NCBI GenBank assembly: GCA_015485455.1 | Contig: WFTN01000113.1 | Location: 1 to 5,386, forward strand | DNA: 5,386 nt | Direction: 5' to 3' | Source of the DNA: Planctomycetota bacterium | GTDB lineage: Bacteria > Planctomycetota > GCA-002687715 > DRQF01 | Shown: piece by piece, positions 1-5,386 of the stretch | Position numbering within the stretch: the first letter of the stretch is position 1 | Layout: every line of letters starts with the position of its first letter | Translations under genes and position numbers: made by a program | The notes under the pieces: generated by a model | Seen by the model: the letters and a program-made list of their open reading frames with translations, nothing else | What the model was told of the DNA's origin: nothing | The model's database searches: none

Positions 1-802
1 GGTTTGGATTTGGTGATGAGATTCCAAGCCCAACAAATAGGAGACCAACCCTATGTCATGAAAGTAGAGCTTGGGGGTCTTGACCAAGCGTTTGCGAATG
101 TTGGCATGAAAGGGCTGCAGCAAGAATACGATGTTGCTTGCTTCTAAGATCGATATCCACTTCTTGATTGTCGTTCTGGATACTCCTACGTAAGAGTTGG
201 CCCACACGGCCAGCGCATAAGCGCATGAATCTTTGAAACGAACTTAGATCGCTGATTTGAGCAAAGGTGCGAAGGTCTTTTTCTATGTAGGTGCCAAAGT
301 AGTCTCCAAGAACTCTTGTTGGGCTCAAGTCTTGGTCGTAAATTCTCGGGTAGAAGCCACGGAACATCAATTCATCTAAGCTCCATTGACCGCCGAAGAG
401 TTGAGCTTCGGCAATCGTCAGAGGCCAGAGCTGAAGCAGGGCGGTCCTGCCTGCTAAGGATTGGGAGACGGACTCCATGAGTTGAAACTGACTGCAACCA
501 GTCAAGACAAAGAGGCCGTTTTTTCTTGCCTCATCGACGATGGCTTGGACTTGCGAAAGGAGATTGGGGACCCGTTGAATCTCATCCAGGATGGCGCCTG
601 TTTCGATTTTCCTCATGAACGCGACGGGATCCGAGAGGGCGAATTCTCGGGTCGCCAGTTCTTCGAGGTTGAGATAGGGTAGCTCTGGGAACAAGGTCCG
701 GGCCAATGTTGTTTTGCCAGACTGCCTTGCTCCAGTAATGGTGATCGTGGGGTAGGTGCTGAATAGGTGTCTTGCAACGAATTCGATTTCTCGCGTGATC
801 AT
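1..802 (-). pseudogene. Frameshifted AAA-type ATPase with DUF4143 domain, truncated by the window edge
   Basis: This is an ATP-binding protein of the AAA_14/DUF4143 family, a widespread group with no settled role. The start ATG (800-802) follows AGGGAG at a good distance. The first frame (to 56) shows Walker A G24-ARQS-GKT31, a Walker B-like LDEIQ (72-76), LTG (100-102), SLAGR (115-119) and the family block RLCAGRVGQLL ending at residue 204. After that the frame turns into unrelated sequence for 44 residues. In another frame, from 189 down to base 1, the true family continuation appears without a stop (63 codons), including TTIKKWISILEAS and KRLVKTPKLYFHDIGL. Relatives have about eight residues between GQLL and the GVS helix, and only one base remains here, which implies a net loss of about 23 bases. 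The C-terminal part of DUF4143 lies beyond the left edge. The gene is probably inactive, unless the break is a sequencing or assembly error. The family call is firm; any function is not. Confidence 0.85.
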
Positions 803-849
803 CGAGGTACTCCCTGAGAAAATCTCTCCTCATCAGCGTGGTTCGCTAT

Positions 850-882
850 GTGCAAATCGCAAGTCCAAGTTTCGATTTGCAC
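850..882. repeat. 10-bp perfect inverted repeat upstream of the ATPase gene
   Basis: GTGCAAATCG (850-859) and CGATTTGCAC (873-882) are exact reverse complements separated by 13 bases. The repeat lies 48 bases before the ATPase start codon, and there is no T-run, so it does not look like a terminator. It could be an operator for the ATPase gene or for its lost partner. I found no convincing -35/-10 pair for the minus strand next to it. The repeat is seen directly; the regulatory role is inferred. Confidence 0.45.
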
Positions 883-1004
883 TAAACGATATAAGTGTTG
901 CTGATGTATTATGTTACAGCGGTACATGTTGAGGATCTCAACCTCGGGCGGCCCTTAGGGGTGTGGTTCCTTCACCTAAGAGCGTTATTCGCTTGGTTCT
1001 GCAC

Positions 1005-1033
1005 TTGAAATGGGGTCCATTTCACCTCATTAT
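1005..1033 (+). promoter_or_regulatory. Probable sigma70-type promoter of the regulator-reductase operon
   Basis: TTGAAA (1005-1010) matches the -35 consensus in five of six bases. It is followed by exactly 17 bases and CATTAT (1028-1033), which matches the -10 consensus in four of six. This places the transcription start near 1040-1041, on or beside the A of the first gene's ATG. Both palindromes described separately overlap this promoter, consistent with repression by steric block. The assignment rests on hexamer match and spacing only. Confidence 0.6.
1006..1024. promoter_or_regulatory. 8-bp inverted repeat between -35 and -10, possible second operator
   Basis: TGAAATGG (1006-1013) and CCATTTCA (1017-1024) are exact reverse complements around a 3-base centre. 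The repeat starts inside the -35 hexamer and fills most of the promoter spacer. It differs in sequence from the 24-bp palindrome just downstream, so it may bind a different protein or be a chance repeat. The regulatory role is inferred from position alone. Confidence 0.4.
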
Positions 1034-1053
1034 TTGAACCATGGTTCAAATAA
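1030..1053. promoter_or_regulatory. Perfect 24-bp palindrome, likely TetR-family operator
   Basis: The half-site TTATTTGAACCA (1030-1041) is followed directly by its exact reverse complement (1042-1053), with no spacer or mismatch. The palindrome covers part of the -10 hexamer, the predicted transcription start and the first codons of the regulator gene, with its centre inside the ATG. TetR-family dimers typically bind palindromes of this kind at their own promoters, so autorepression of this operon is the simplest reading. The palindrome is a direct observation; the binding protein is inferred from the adjacent gene. Confidence 0.75.
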
Positions 1054-1706
1054 AGGCCCAAGCTGACTCGGAGAAAGTGCTGGAGAAGCAGCGCTCGATC
1101 CTCTTAGCTGCATCTAACTTGTTTCGAAGTAAGGGTTTCCACTCCACTGGCATGCGCGAGATTGCCGCCGCCGCTGGAATGACCGTGGGCAATCTCTACT
1201 ACTACTTTCGCAATAAAGAAGAGATCTTGGCTTTCTGCCAGGAGGAGACCCTGAACCGCTTGGCCGACTTGGTGGTCGAAGTTCGTTCCCTTCCCGGTTT
1301 GGTGCCTCAGCGACTGGCCCATTTGATCGTGGGTCATGTGCGTTGCCTCAACGAAGGGATCCCGGGAAGTCTTGCCCATCTGGAAGTGCCAGAAGGACTG
1401 AGCGCTACCCTCAAAGGGAAACGGCATGACTATGAAGAAGCCTTGCGTCAGATGATTCGCGATGGGATTGCTGAAGGCAGCTTTCTTCCAGTGGATGAGA
1501 AGGTGGCGGCTTTGGCAATTTTGGGATCGGTTAACTGGACTGTGCGTTGGTATCGAGCAGAGGGAGCCCAAGAGGTTGAGGATATCGGCTGGGCTTTTGC
1601 TCGGCAATTGGTGGGCGGTCTTATGACGCCAAGTGCTCTGGGGAAAAACAGTTTGAATTCTTGGTGCCACCACAGTGGCAAGGCACCGCAAAGGGATGAG
1701 GTATAG
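1041..1706 (+). CDS. TetR/AcrR-family transcriptional regulator
   Basis: This 221-residue protein has a TetR N-terminal DNA-binding domain at about residues 17-63. The helix-turn-helix runs through STGMREIAAAAGMTVGNLYY (35-54) and ends in YYFRNKEEIL. The C-terminal half carries LGSVNWTVRWYRAEG (161-175), a pattern I associate with KstR2-like TetR regulators, several of which respond to acyl-CoA ligands. It is the first gene of the operon, with its stop one base before the iron-sulfur subunit start, so it probably controls its own transcript together with the enzyme. An in-frame stop (1035-1037) makes ATG 1041 the most upstream start, but it has no Shine-Dalgarno site and may be leaderless. 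GTG 1077, behind GGAG only three bases away, is a weaker alternative that would keep the whole DNA-binding domain. The last 25 or so residues (from about 196) are a hydrophilic tail past the usual end of such proteins. The family is certain, the ligand inferred. Confidence 0.93.
   Translation: MVQIKAQADSEKVLEKQRSILLAASNLFRSKGFHSTGMREIAAAAGMTVGNLYYYFRNKEEILAFCQEETLNRLADLVVEVRSLPGLVPQRLAHLIVGHVRCLNEGIPGSLAHLEVPEGLSATLKGKRHDYEEALRQMIRDGIAEGSFLPVDEKVAALAILGSVNWTVRWYRAEGAQEVEDIGWAFARQLVGGLMTPSALGKNSLNSWCHHSGKAPQRDEV
1698..1701 (+). promoter_or_regulatory. Ribosome binding site fixing the iron-sulfur subunit start
   Basis: GAGG lies six bases before ATG 1708, inside the last codons of the regulator gene. 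This favours 1708 over the upstream in-frame ATG at 1675, which would add residues unlike the family N-terminus, and over ATG 1720, which has only a weak site. Confidence 0.7.
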
Positions 1707-1707
1707 A

Positions 1708-2256
1708 ATGGCTGACGGAATGACCACGGCCACTTTGAAAGTGAACGGTGAGGACAGGACAGTTGTGTTTCCGACCCACCACACTCTTTTGGAAGTGTTA
1801 CGAGAAGAGTGCCAGTTGACTGGTACCAAGCATGGTTGCGAGTTGGGAGAATGTGGCGCTTGCACTGTTCTCATTGATGGCAAACCTGCTCTATCCTGCG
1901 TCGTCTTGGCAGCAGAGATGGAAGGGCGTGAGATTGAGACTGTTGAAGGTATGCACACCGCCAATGGTCCTCATCCATTGCAAACGACCTTTGCCGAGTT
2001 GGGTGCTGCTCAATGTGGCTATTGCACCCCAGGCATTCTCTTGACCGCCAAGTCGTTGCTGGCTGAGAAACCTTTCGCCGATGATCCAGAAATTCGGGAA
2101 GCTCTCGCTGGTAACCTCTGTCGATGCACAGGTTACAACAAAATCATTGAAGCAGTGACTTGGGCCGGTGCGATCGCTCGTGGTGAAGACGATGGCGCTC
2201 CTACTCAAGAGCAAGTCTTTGGCGCCACTTTGAACGAAGGAGCCCAAAATGACTGA
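1708..2256 (+). CDS. hcrC: Two-[2Fe-2S] small subunit of a 4-hydroxybenzoyl-CoA reductase-type molybdoenzyme
   Basis: This 182-residue protein is the electron-transfer subunit that passes electrons between the FAD subunit and the molybdenum site. The N-terminal plant-ferredoxin-like domain (about 6-80) has C44-x4-C49-x2-C52 and C64 for one [2Fe-2S] cluster. The C-terminal helical domain has QC103GYC106 and C138RC140 for the second; Q102 before C103 is the residue that usually contacts the molybdopterin cofactor. All eight ligands are present and the length is only slightly above the usual 155-170, from a short acidic tail after about residue 155. It starts one base after the regulator stop, and its own stop overlaps the next start. 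Its motifs (LTGTKxGC, GECGACTVL, AGNLCRCTGY) are shared by the whole xanthine oxidase family, so this subunit alone cannot show the substrate. The symbol rests on the neighbouring FAD subunit and denotes the family, not a proven activity. Confidence 0.9.
   Translation: MADGMTTATLKVNGEDRTVVFPTHHTLLEVLREECQLTGTKHGCELGECGACTVLIDGKPALSCVVLAAEMEGREIETVEGMHTANGPHPLQTTFAELGAAQCGYCTPGILLTAKSLLAEKPFADDPEIREALAGNLCRCTGYNKIIEAVTWAGAIARGEDDGAPTQEQVFGATLNEGAQND
2237..2256 (+). promoter_or_regulatory. Ribosome binding site and 8-base gene overlap between small and large subunits
   Basis: AAGGAG (2237-2242) sits six bases before ATG 2249. The start codon lies inside the upstream gene, sharing the eight bases ATGACTGA, so ribosomes ending the small subunit can begin the large one. 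This supports translational coupling and matched subunit amounts. Confidence 0.75.
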
Positions 2257-4777
2257 CCCCAAGAAGCATGGCCTTCCCGGACAGAGTCCCGGGGGCAAGG
2301 CCAAGAACCTGAACCTGATCGGAAAGCCCTTCCGTCGGGTCGACGGCATGTCGAAAGTTACAGGGCAGACCATTTTCGCCGATGACTTTGTGGCTCCCCG
2401 CATGGTTCACATGAAACTTGTGCGCTCGACCATGCCCCATGCGAAGATCCTTCGCATTGACTCCTCTATCGCTGAGACTATGCCTGGTGTGTTGAGGGTC
2501 ATGACCGGGGAAGGAATGCAAAAAACCTTTGGTATTTTGCCAGTTTCCCAAGACGAGCATCCTCTGTGCATCGACAAGGTTCGTTTCGTCGGTGATCCCG
2601 TTGTGGCCGTGGCAGCTCTAACCGAAGACCAAGCCGCCAATGCCGCAGCCGCAGTCGAGATCGAATACGAAGCTCTGGCTACGATTAGCAGCGTCGAAGA
2701 AGCGATCAAATATTCTGACCCTCAGATCCACGACTACGCCGACGATGGCAACTTGCACAAAGTGGTCTCGATGAAGTTCGGCAACCCGGAAGGGGCCTTT
2801 GAGAAGGCTGATGTCATCCTGGAGGACGACCTCTTCTTTGAGGGGAACACCCATTTGGCCATGGAGCAACATGCCACCGTTGCTACGGCGGAAGCGGATG
2901 GCAAAGTAACTCTCTATAGCTCAACCCAAACGCCTCACTATCTCCACAAAGCGCTCACCAGAGTTCTGGGGATTCCTGCCAGCCATATTCGTGTCATCGC
3001 CGCTCCCAATGGCGGTGGTTTCGGCGGCAAGAGTGATCCTTTTAACCACGAAATCTGCGCCGCAAAGATGGCTTTGGAATTGGGGCGGCCGGTCAAGATT
3101 TGTTTGACCAGAGAAGAGGTCTTTTATTGCCATCGCGGTCGTCATCCGGTTCAGATGCATCTGAAAACAGGCTTCACCCGAGATGGCGAAATCACTGGCC
3201 AACATCTAAAGACGGCACTCGATGGTGGAAGTTACGGTAGTTACGGGGTGGCCAGCACCTACTATACCGGCGCCCTTCAAACTGTGACTTATAACGTACC
3301 CCACTATCAATTCGATTCGATTCGGGCCTTTACTAATAAGCCACCCTGCGGCCCGAAACGGGGACACGGAACACCCCAGCCTCGATTCGGTTGGGAAGTT
3401 CAACTCGACAAAGCGGCGCAGAAGTTGGGCATCGACCCGGCTGAACTTCGTTTGAAGAATTTGATTCAGCCAAACACAGTGACCGCCAACTACCTCAAGG
3501 TTGGGTCTGTGGGGTTGAAGCAATGCATCGAAGCGGTGATCGAAGGAAGTGGTTGGAAAGAACGCTATGGCAAGATGCCCAAAGGCCGTGGGCTTGGCCT
3601 CGCTTGTGGTTCTTACCTCACCGGTGCTGGTTTGCCGATCTATTGGAATCACATGCCTCATTCAGGGGTGCAGATCAAGTTAGACCGTTCTGGTGGTGTA
3701 GCTGTATTTTGTGGGCAAGCAGAAATCGGCCAAGGTTCTGACACTGTTTTGGCCGCCATCGTGGCCGAGATCCTTGGCATTGACATCATGCACATCCGTT
3801 TGTGCGTCGCTGACACAGATTTGACTCCAGTTGATCTGGGGAGTTACTCGTCGCGGGTGACGATTATGATGGGCAACGCCGCCATCGAAGCAGCCGAACG
3901 GGCCAAGGCTTTGATCGCAAGTGCTGTGTCTGAGAAACTTGATGTCCCGAAAGGACGATTAGGATTCGCCGAGGACCGGGTTTTTGACGTAGAAAACCCA
4001 GAAGTTGGTATGGACTGGCCCGATGCTGTCATCGCCGGAGAATCTAAGCACGGCACTTTGGGAGTGACGGGATCTTACACACCTCCACGATCTCCTGGCC
4101 GCTATCGCGGCGCCGGTGTAGGCCCTTCACCTTGCTATTCCTACAGCGCCTGTGTTTTGGAAGTTGAAGTCGATCCTGAAACTGGCCTCTATGAAGTGGA
4201 GCATGTTTGGATGGCCCATGATGTGGGGCAGTCAATCAATGCGGCAAGCGTCATGGGGCAAATCGAAGGCAGTATCTACATGGGGCTGGGAGAAGCTATG
4301 ATGGAAGAATCAGCATTTCGTCGCCTTCCTAAGCGCATGTCCAATGCACTTGTGCACAAAATCCCGTCGATGCTCGACTATAAGAGCCCCACATTCTTAG
4401 ACATGCCCAAGATGACTTCTTATGTCATTGAGGACCCTGACCCCAATGGACCGTTCGGCGCCAAAGAAGTGGGCCAAGGCCCGCTCTTGCCGATGATGCC
4501 TGCTCTGGCCAATGCCATCTTCGACGCCGTTGGTGTTCGGGTGGATCAGATCCCAATTGGCCCTCATATGGTGAAGAAAGCCATGGATGACTTAGCGAAG
4601 GGCAAGGAGGGGCGCTTCGGCCCAGGAAAGTTCCCGGATTACGAATTCGGTGAGGCCTTGAACGTTCCGACCCCAGAAGAGGGTGGCGATGGCAAAGCGA
4701 CAAATAACGAAGCCCGAGGGTTGGCGGCTGATCGTGGCACCATGACCATCAAGCCAGTTGGAGGAAAAAAATCATGA
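2249..4777 (+). CDS. hcrA: Molybdopterin-binding large subunit, 4-hydroxybenzoyl-CoA reductase / xanthine dehydrogenase family
   Basis: This 842-residue catalytic subunit belongs to the xanthine oxidase family. An N-terminal domain (about 20-160, RVDGMSKVTGQTIFADD) precedes the cofactor-binding domains. Cofactor motifs include NGGGFGGK (254-261), FCGQAEIGQGSDT (487-499) and GSYSSR (531-536). NGPFGAKEVGQG (733-744) contains the conserved catalytic glutamate E740. PPCGPKRGHGT (365-375), YTGAL (339-343) and DPNGPFGAKE match 4-hydroxybenzoyl-CoA reductase alpha (HcrA) as I remember it. The AYxCSFR loop of form I CO dehydrogenase is absent. In that reductase this subunit binds the Mo-molybdopterin cytosine dinucleotide and removes the 4-hydroxyl group to give benzoyl-CoA, in the cytoplasm. 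It overlaps the small-subunit gene by 8 bases and the FAD gene by 4. Compared with HcrA (about 770 residues), it has a glycine/lysine-rich C-terminal extension from about 783 and a small insertion near 687-705. Family membership is very secure; the substrate is inferred and could be another aromatic acyl-CoA or heterocycle. Confidence 0.93.
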   Translation: MTDPKKHGLPGQSPGGKAKNLNLIGKPFRRVDGMSKVTGQTIFADDFVAPRMVHMKLVRSTMPHAKILRIDSSIAETMPGVLRVMTGEGMQKTFGILPVSQDEHPLCIDKVRFVGDPVVAVAALTEDQAANAAAAVEIEYEALATISSVEEAIKYSDPQIHDYADDGNLHKVVSMKFGNPEGAFEKADVILEDDLFFEGNTHLAMEQHATVATAEADGKVTLYSSTQTPHYLHKALTRVLGIPASHIRVIAAPNGGGFGGKSDPFNHEICAAKMALELGRPVKICLTREEVFYCHRGRHPVQMHLKTGFTRDGEITGQHLKTALDGGSYGSYGVASTYYTGALQTVTYNVPHYQFDSIRAFTNKPPCGPKRGHGTPQPRFGWEVQLDKAAQKLGIDPAELRLKNLIQPNTVTANYLKVGSVGLKQCIEAVIEGSGWKERYGKMPKGRGLGLACGSYLTGAGLPIYWNHMPHSGVQIKLDRSGGVAVFCGQAEIGQGSDTVLAAIVAEILGIDIMHIRLCVADTDLTPVDLGSYSSRVTIMMGNAAIEAAERAKALIASAVSEKLDVPKGRLGFAEDRVFDVENPEVGMDWPDAVIAGESKHGTLGVTGSYTPPRSPGRYRGAGVGPSPCYSYSACVLEVEVDPETGLYEVEHVWMAHDVGQSINAASVMGQIEGSIYMGLGEAMMEESAFRRLPKRMSNALVHKIPSMLDYKSPTFLDMPKMTSYVIEDPDPNGPFGAKEVGQGPLLPMMPALANAIFDAVGVRVDQIPIGPHMVKKAMDDLAKGKEGRFGPGKFPDYEFGEALNVPTPEEGGDGKATNNEARGLAADRGTMTIKPVGGKKS
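4760..4777 (+). promoter_or_regulatory. Ribosome binding site and ATGA stop-start overlap for the FAD subunit
   Basis: GGAGG (4760-4764) lies nine bases before ATG 4774, whose last bases form the TGA stop of the large subunit (ATGA). A second in-frame ATG follows at 4777 at 12 bases from the site, so 4774 is preferred. This is a classic coupled arrangement. Confidence 0.75.
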
Positions 4778-5386
4778 TGAGACTACCAGCTTTTAAGCTT
4801 GAACTGCCAACGACCATCGAAGAGGCCGCGGCTATTTTGGCGAAGGATCCAAGCCAGACTCGGTTGGTGGCGGGAGGAACAGATCTTTGGCCCAACATGA
4901 AACGACGCCATCAGTCCGCGGAGACCATCATCAGTATGGCCAAGATTCCCGATCTTCGGGGCATAGAAGGTGACGGCTCCGGTGAGGTGATCATCGGCGC
5001 CCTGACCACGATTTCAGATCTTTGCGAAAGCACCATGTTGGCGACCAAGTACCCTGGTTTCGCTCGGGCTGCCGCATCCATATCAGCCCCCGCTCTTCGG
5101 AATACCGGGACCATTGGTGGCAACCTTTGTTTGGACACCCGTTGCAACTACTACAACCAGACAGAAGAGTGGCGTCAGAGTATTGATTGCTGTTTGAAGG
5201 AAAGGGGAGAGGTGTGTTGGGTGGCTCCCGGGTCTGACCGTTGCTGGGCTACCTCGTCCACAGACTCGGCTCCCGTCCTTTGCGCCATGGGGGCAAAGGT
5301 GAAGCTCGTCTCCGCTGAAGGGGAGCGGGTGATCGACTTGATCGACATGTATGTGGATGACGGCATCTCCTACATGACGAAACGCC
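4774..5386 (+). CDS. hcrB: FAD-binding subunit with extra [4Fe-4S] loop, HcrB-like (3' end beyond window)
   Basis: The first 204 residues are present and the frame stays open to the right edge. The protein is a CoxM/HcrB-type FAD-binding subunit (PCMH fold), with the two flavin-binding loops VAGGTDLWPN (32-41) and TIGGNLCLD (113-121). Directly after the second loop is an insertion with C124, C140, C148 and C157 (spacings 16, 8 and 9). As I recall, this equals the spacing of the four cysteines that hold a [4Fe-4S] cluster in Thauera aromatica HcrB (122, 138, 146, 155). The surrounding DTRCNYYNQ and SDRCWAT also resemble HcrB. Ordinary xanthine or CO dehydrogenase flavin subunits lack this loop. 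In HcrB the cluster is the entry point for low-potential electrons from ferredoxin, on the way to FAD, the [2Fe-2S] clusters and Mo. Roughly the last third of the protein (usual length about 320) lies outside the window. The enzyme class is well supported, the exact substrate is not shown. Confidence 0.9.
   Translation, partial: MMRLPAFKLELPTTIEEAAAILAKDPSQTRLVAGGTDLWPNMKRRHQSAETIISMAKIPDLRGIEGDGSGEVIIGALTTISDLCESTMLATKYPGFARAAASISAPALRNTGTIGGNLCLDTRCNYYNQTEEWRQSIDCCLKERGEVCWVAPGSDRCWATSSTDSAPVLCAMGAKVKLVSAEGERVIDLIDMYVDDGISYMTKR

Noticed and set aside
461..682. Plus-strand ORF of 73 codons inside the ATPase gene
   Set aside because: It is antisense to the conserved ATPase sequence and its protein has no recognisable features.
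848..904. 18-codon plus-strand ORF in the intergenic region
   Set aside because: It is very short, has no ribosome binding site, and its sequence is largely made by the 850-882 inverted repeat.
928..980. Small hairpins (GTTGAG/CTCAAC at 928-942; CTTAGG/CCTAAG at 954-980) as terminators or an RNA element
   Set aside because: The stems are only six base pairs, there is no following T-run, and they match no riboswitch or RNA family I recognise.
1675..1707. Upstream ATG 1675 as the start of the iron-sulfur subunit
   Set aside because: It would overlap the regulator gene by 32 bases and add residues unlike the family N-terminus; ATG 1708 has a well-placed GAGG site.
1104..1964. Long minus-strand ORF (286 codons) across the regulator and the iron-sulfur subunit genes
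   Set aside because: It is antisense to two clearly recognisable genes, shows no known motifs and has no supporting start signals; it is a shadow of their codon use.
2249..5386. Carbon monoxide dehydrogenase (CoxMSL) as the identity of the enzyme
   Set aside because: The large subunit lacks the AYxCSFR active-site loop and has PPCGPKRGHGT there instead; the FAD subunit has a four-cysteine insertion that CoxM lacks.
1..5386. Mobile element, defence system or CRISPR content
   Set aside because: No transposase, integrase, terminal repeats, direct-repeat arrays or known defence genes are visible; the DUF4143 ATPase alone is not evidence for a defence system.

Overview
This is a bacterial window holding a remnant of an ATPase gene on the minus strand (left, 1-802), a 238-base divergent intergenic region, and a tightly packed plus-strand operon that runs off the right edge (1041 to beyond 5386). 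Base composition looks moderate to slightly GC-rich. Shine-Dalgarno sites are clear for four of the five genes. The protein families occur in many Gram-negative lineages, especially Proteobacteria and delta-type anaerobes or facultative anaerobes. I cannot name the organism from the sequence.

Left part: the minus-strand gene encodes an AAA-type ATP-binding protein of the DUF4143 family. Its reading frame breaks at about 187-193. The ORF ends early at 56, but the rest of the family's conserved sequence continues in another frame to base 1. About eight family-typical residues are missing at the break, so it reads as a small frameshifting deletion, and the gene is probably dead.

Middle: the intergenic region (803-1040) carries a 10-bp inverted repeat close to the ATPase start. 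Just before the operon there is a promoter-like pair (TTGAAA, 17 bases, CATTAT). Two palindromes overlap it: an 8-bp inverted repeat in the spacer, and a perfect 24-bp palindrome centred on the ATG of the first operon gene. The promoter geometry predicts transcription starting at or next to that ATG, so the regulator mRNA may be leaderless and the palindrome is the likely autoregulatory operator.

Right part: the operon is a TetR-family regulator followed by three subunits of a molybdenum hydroxylase-fold enzyme (xanthine oxidase family): a small two-[2Fe-2S] protein, a large molybdopterin-binding protein and an FAD-binding protein. The genes are one base apart or overlap by 8 and 4 bases, so they are probably co-transcribed and translationally coupled. 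The FAD subunit contains the four-cysteine insertion (C124, C140, C148, C157) known from the beta subunit of 4-hydroxybenzoyl-CoA reductase (HcrB), where it holds an extra [4Fe-4S] cluster. The large subunit also matches HcrA-type motifs. The best call is therefore a 4-hydroxybenzoyl-CoA reductase-type enzyme. This would feed electrons through [4Fe-4S], FAD and two [2Fe-2S] clusters to Mo, and remove a hydroxyl group from an aromatic acyl-CoA. The regulator has a C-terminal domain resembling TetR proteins that sense CoA thioesters, which fits a substrate-induced, self-regulated operon. The exact substrate is not shown by the sequence. I found no mobile element, CRISPR array, RNA gene, or clearly new type of system.
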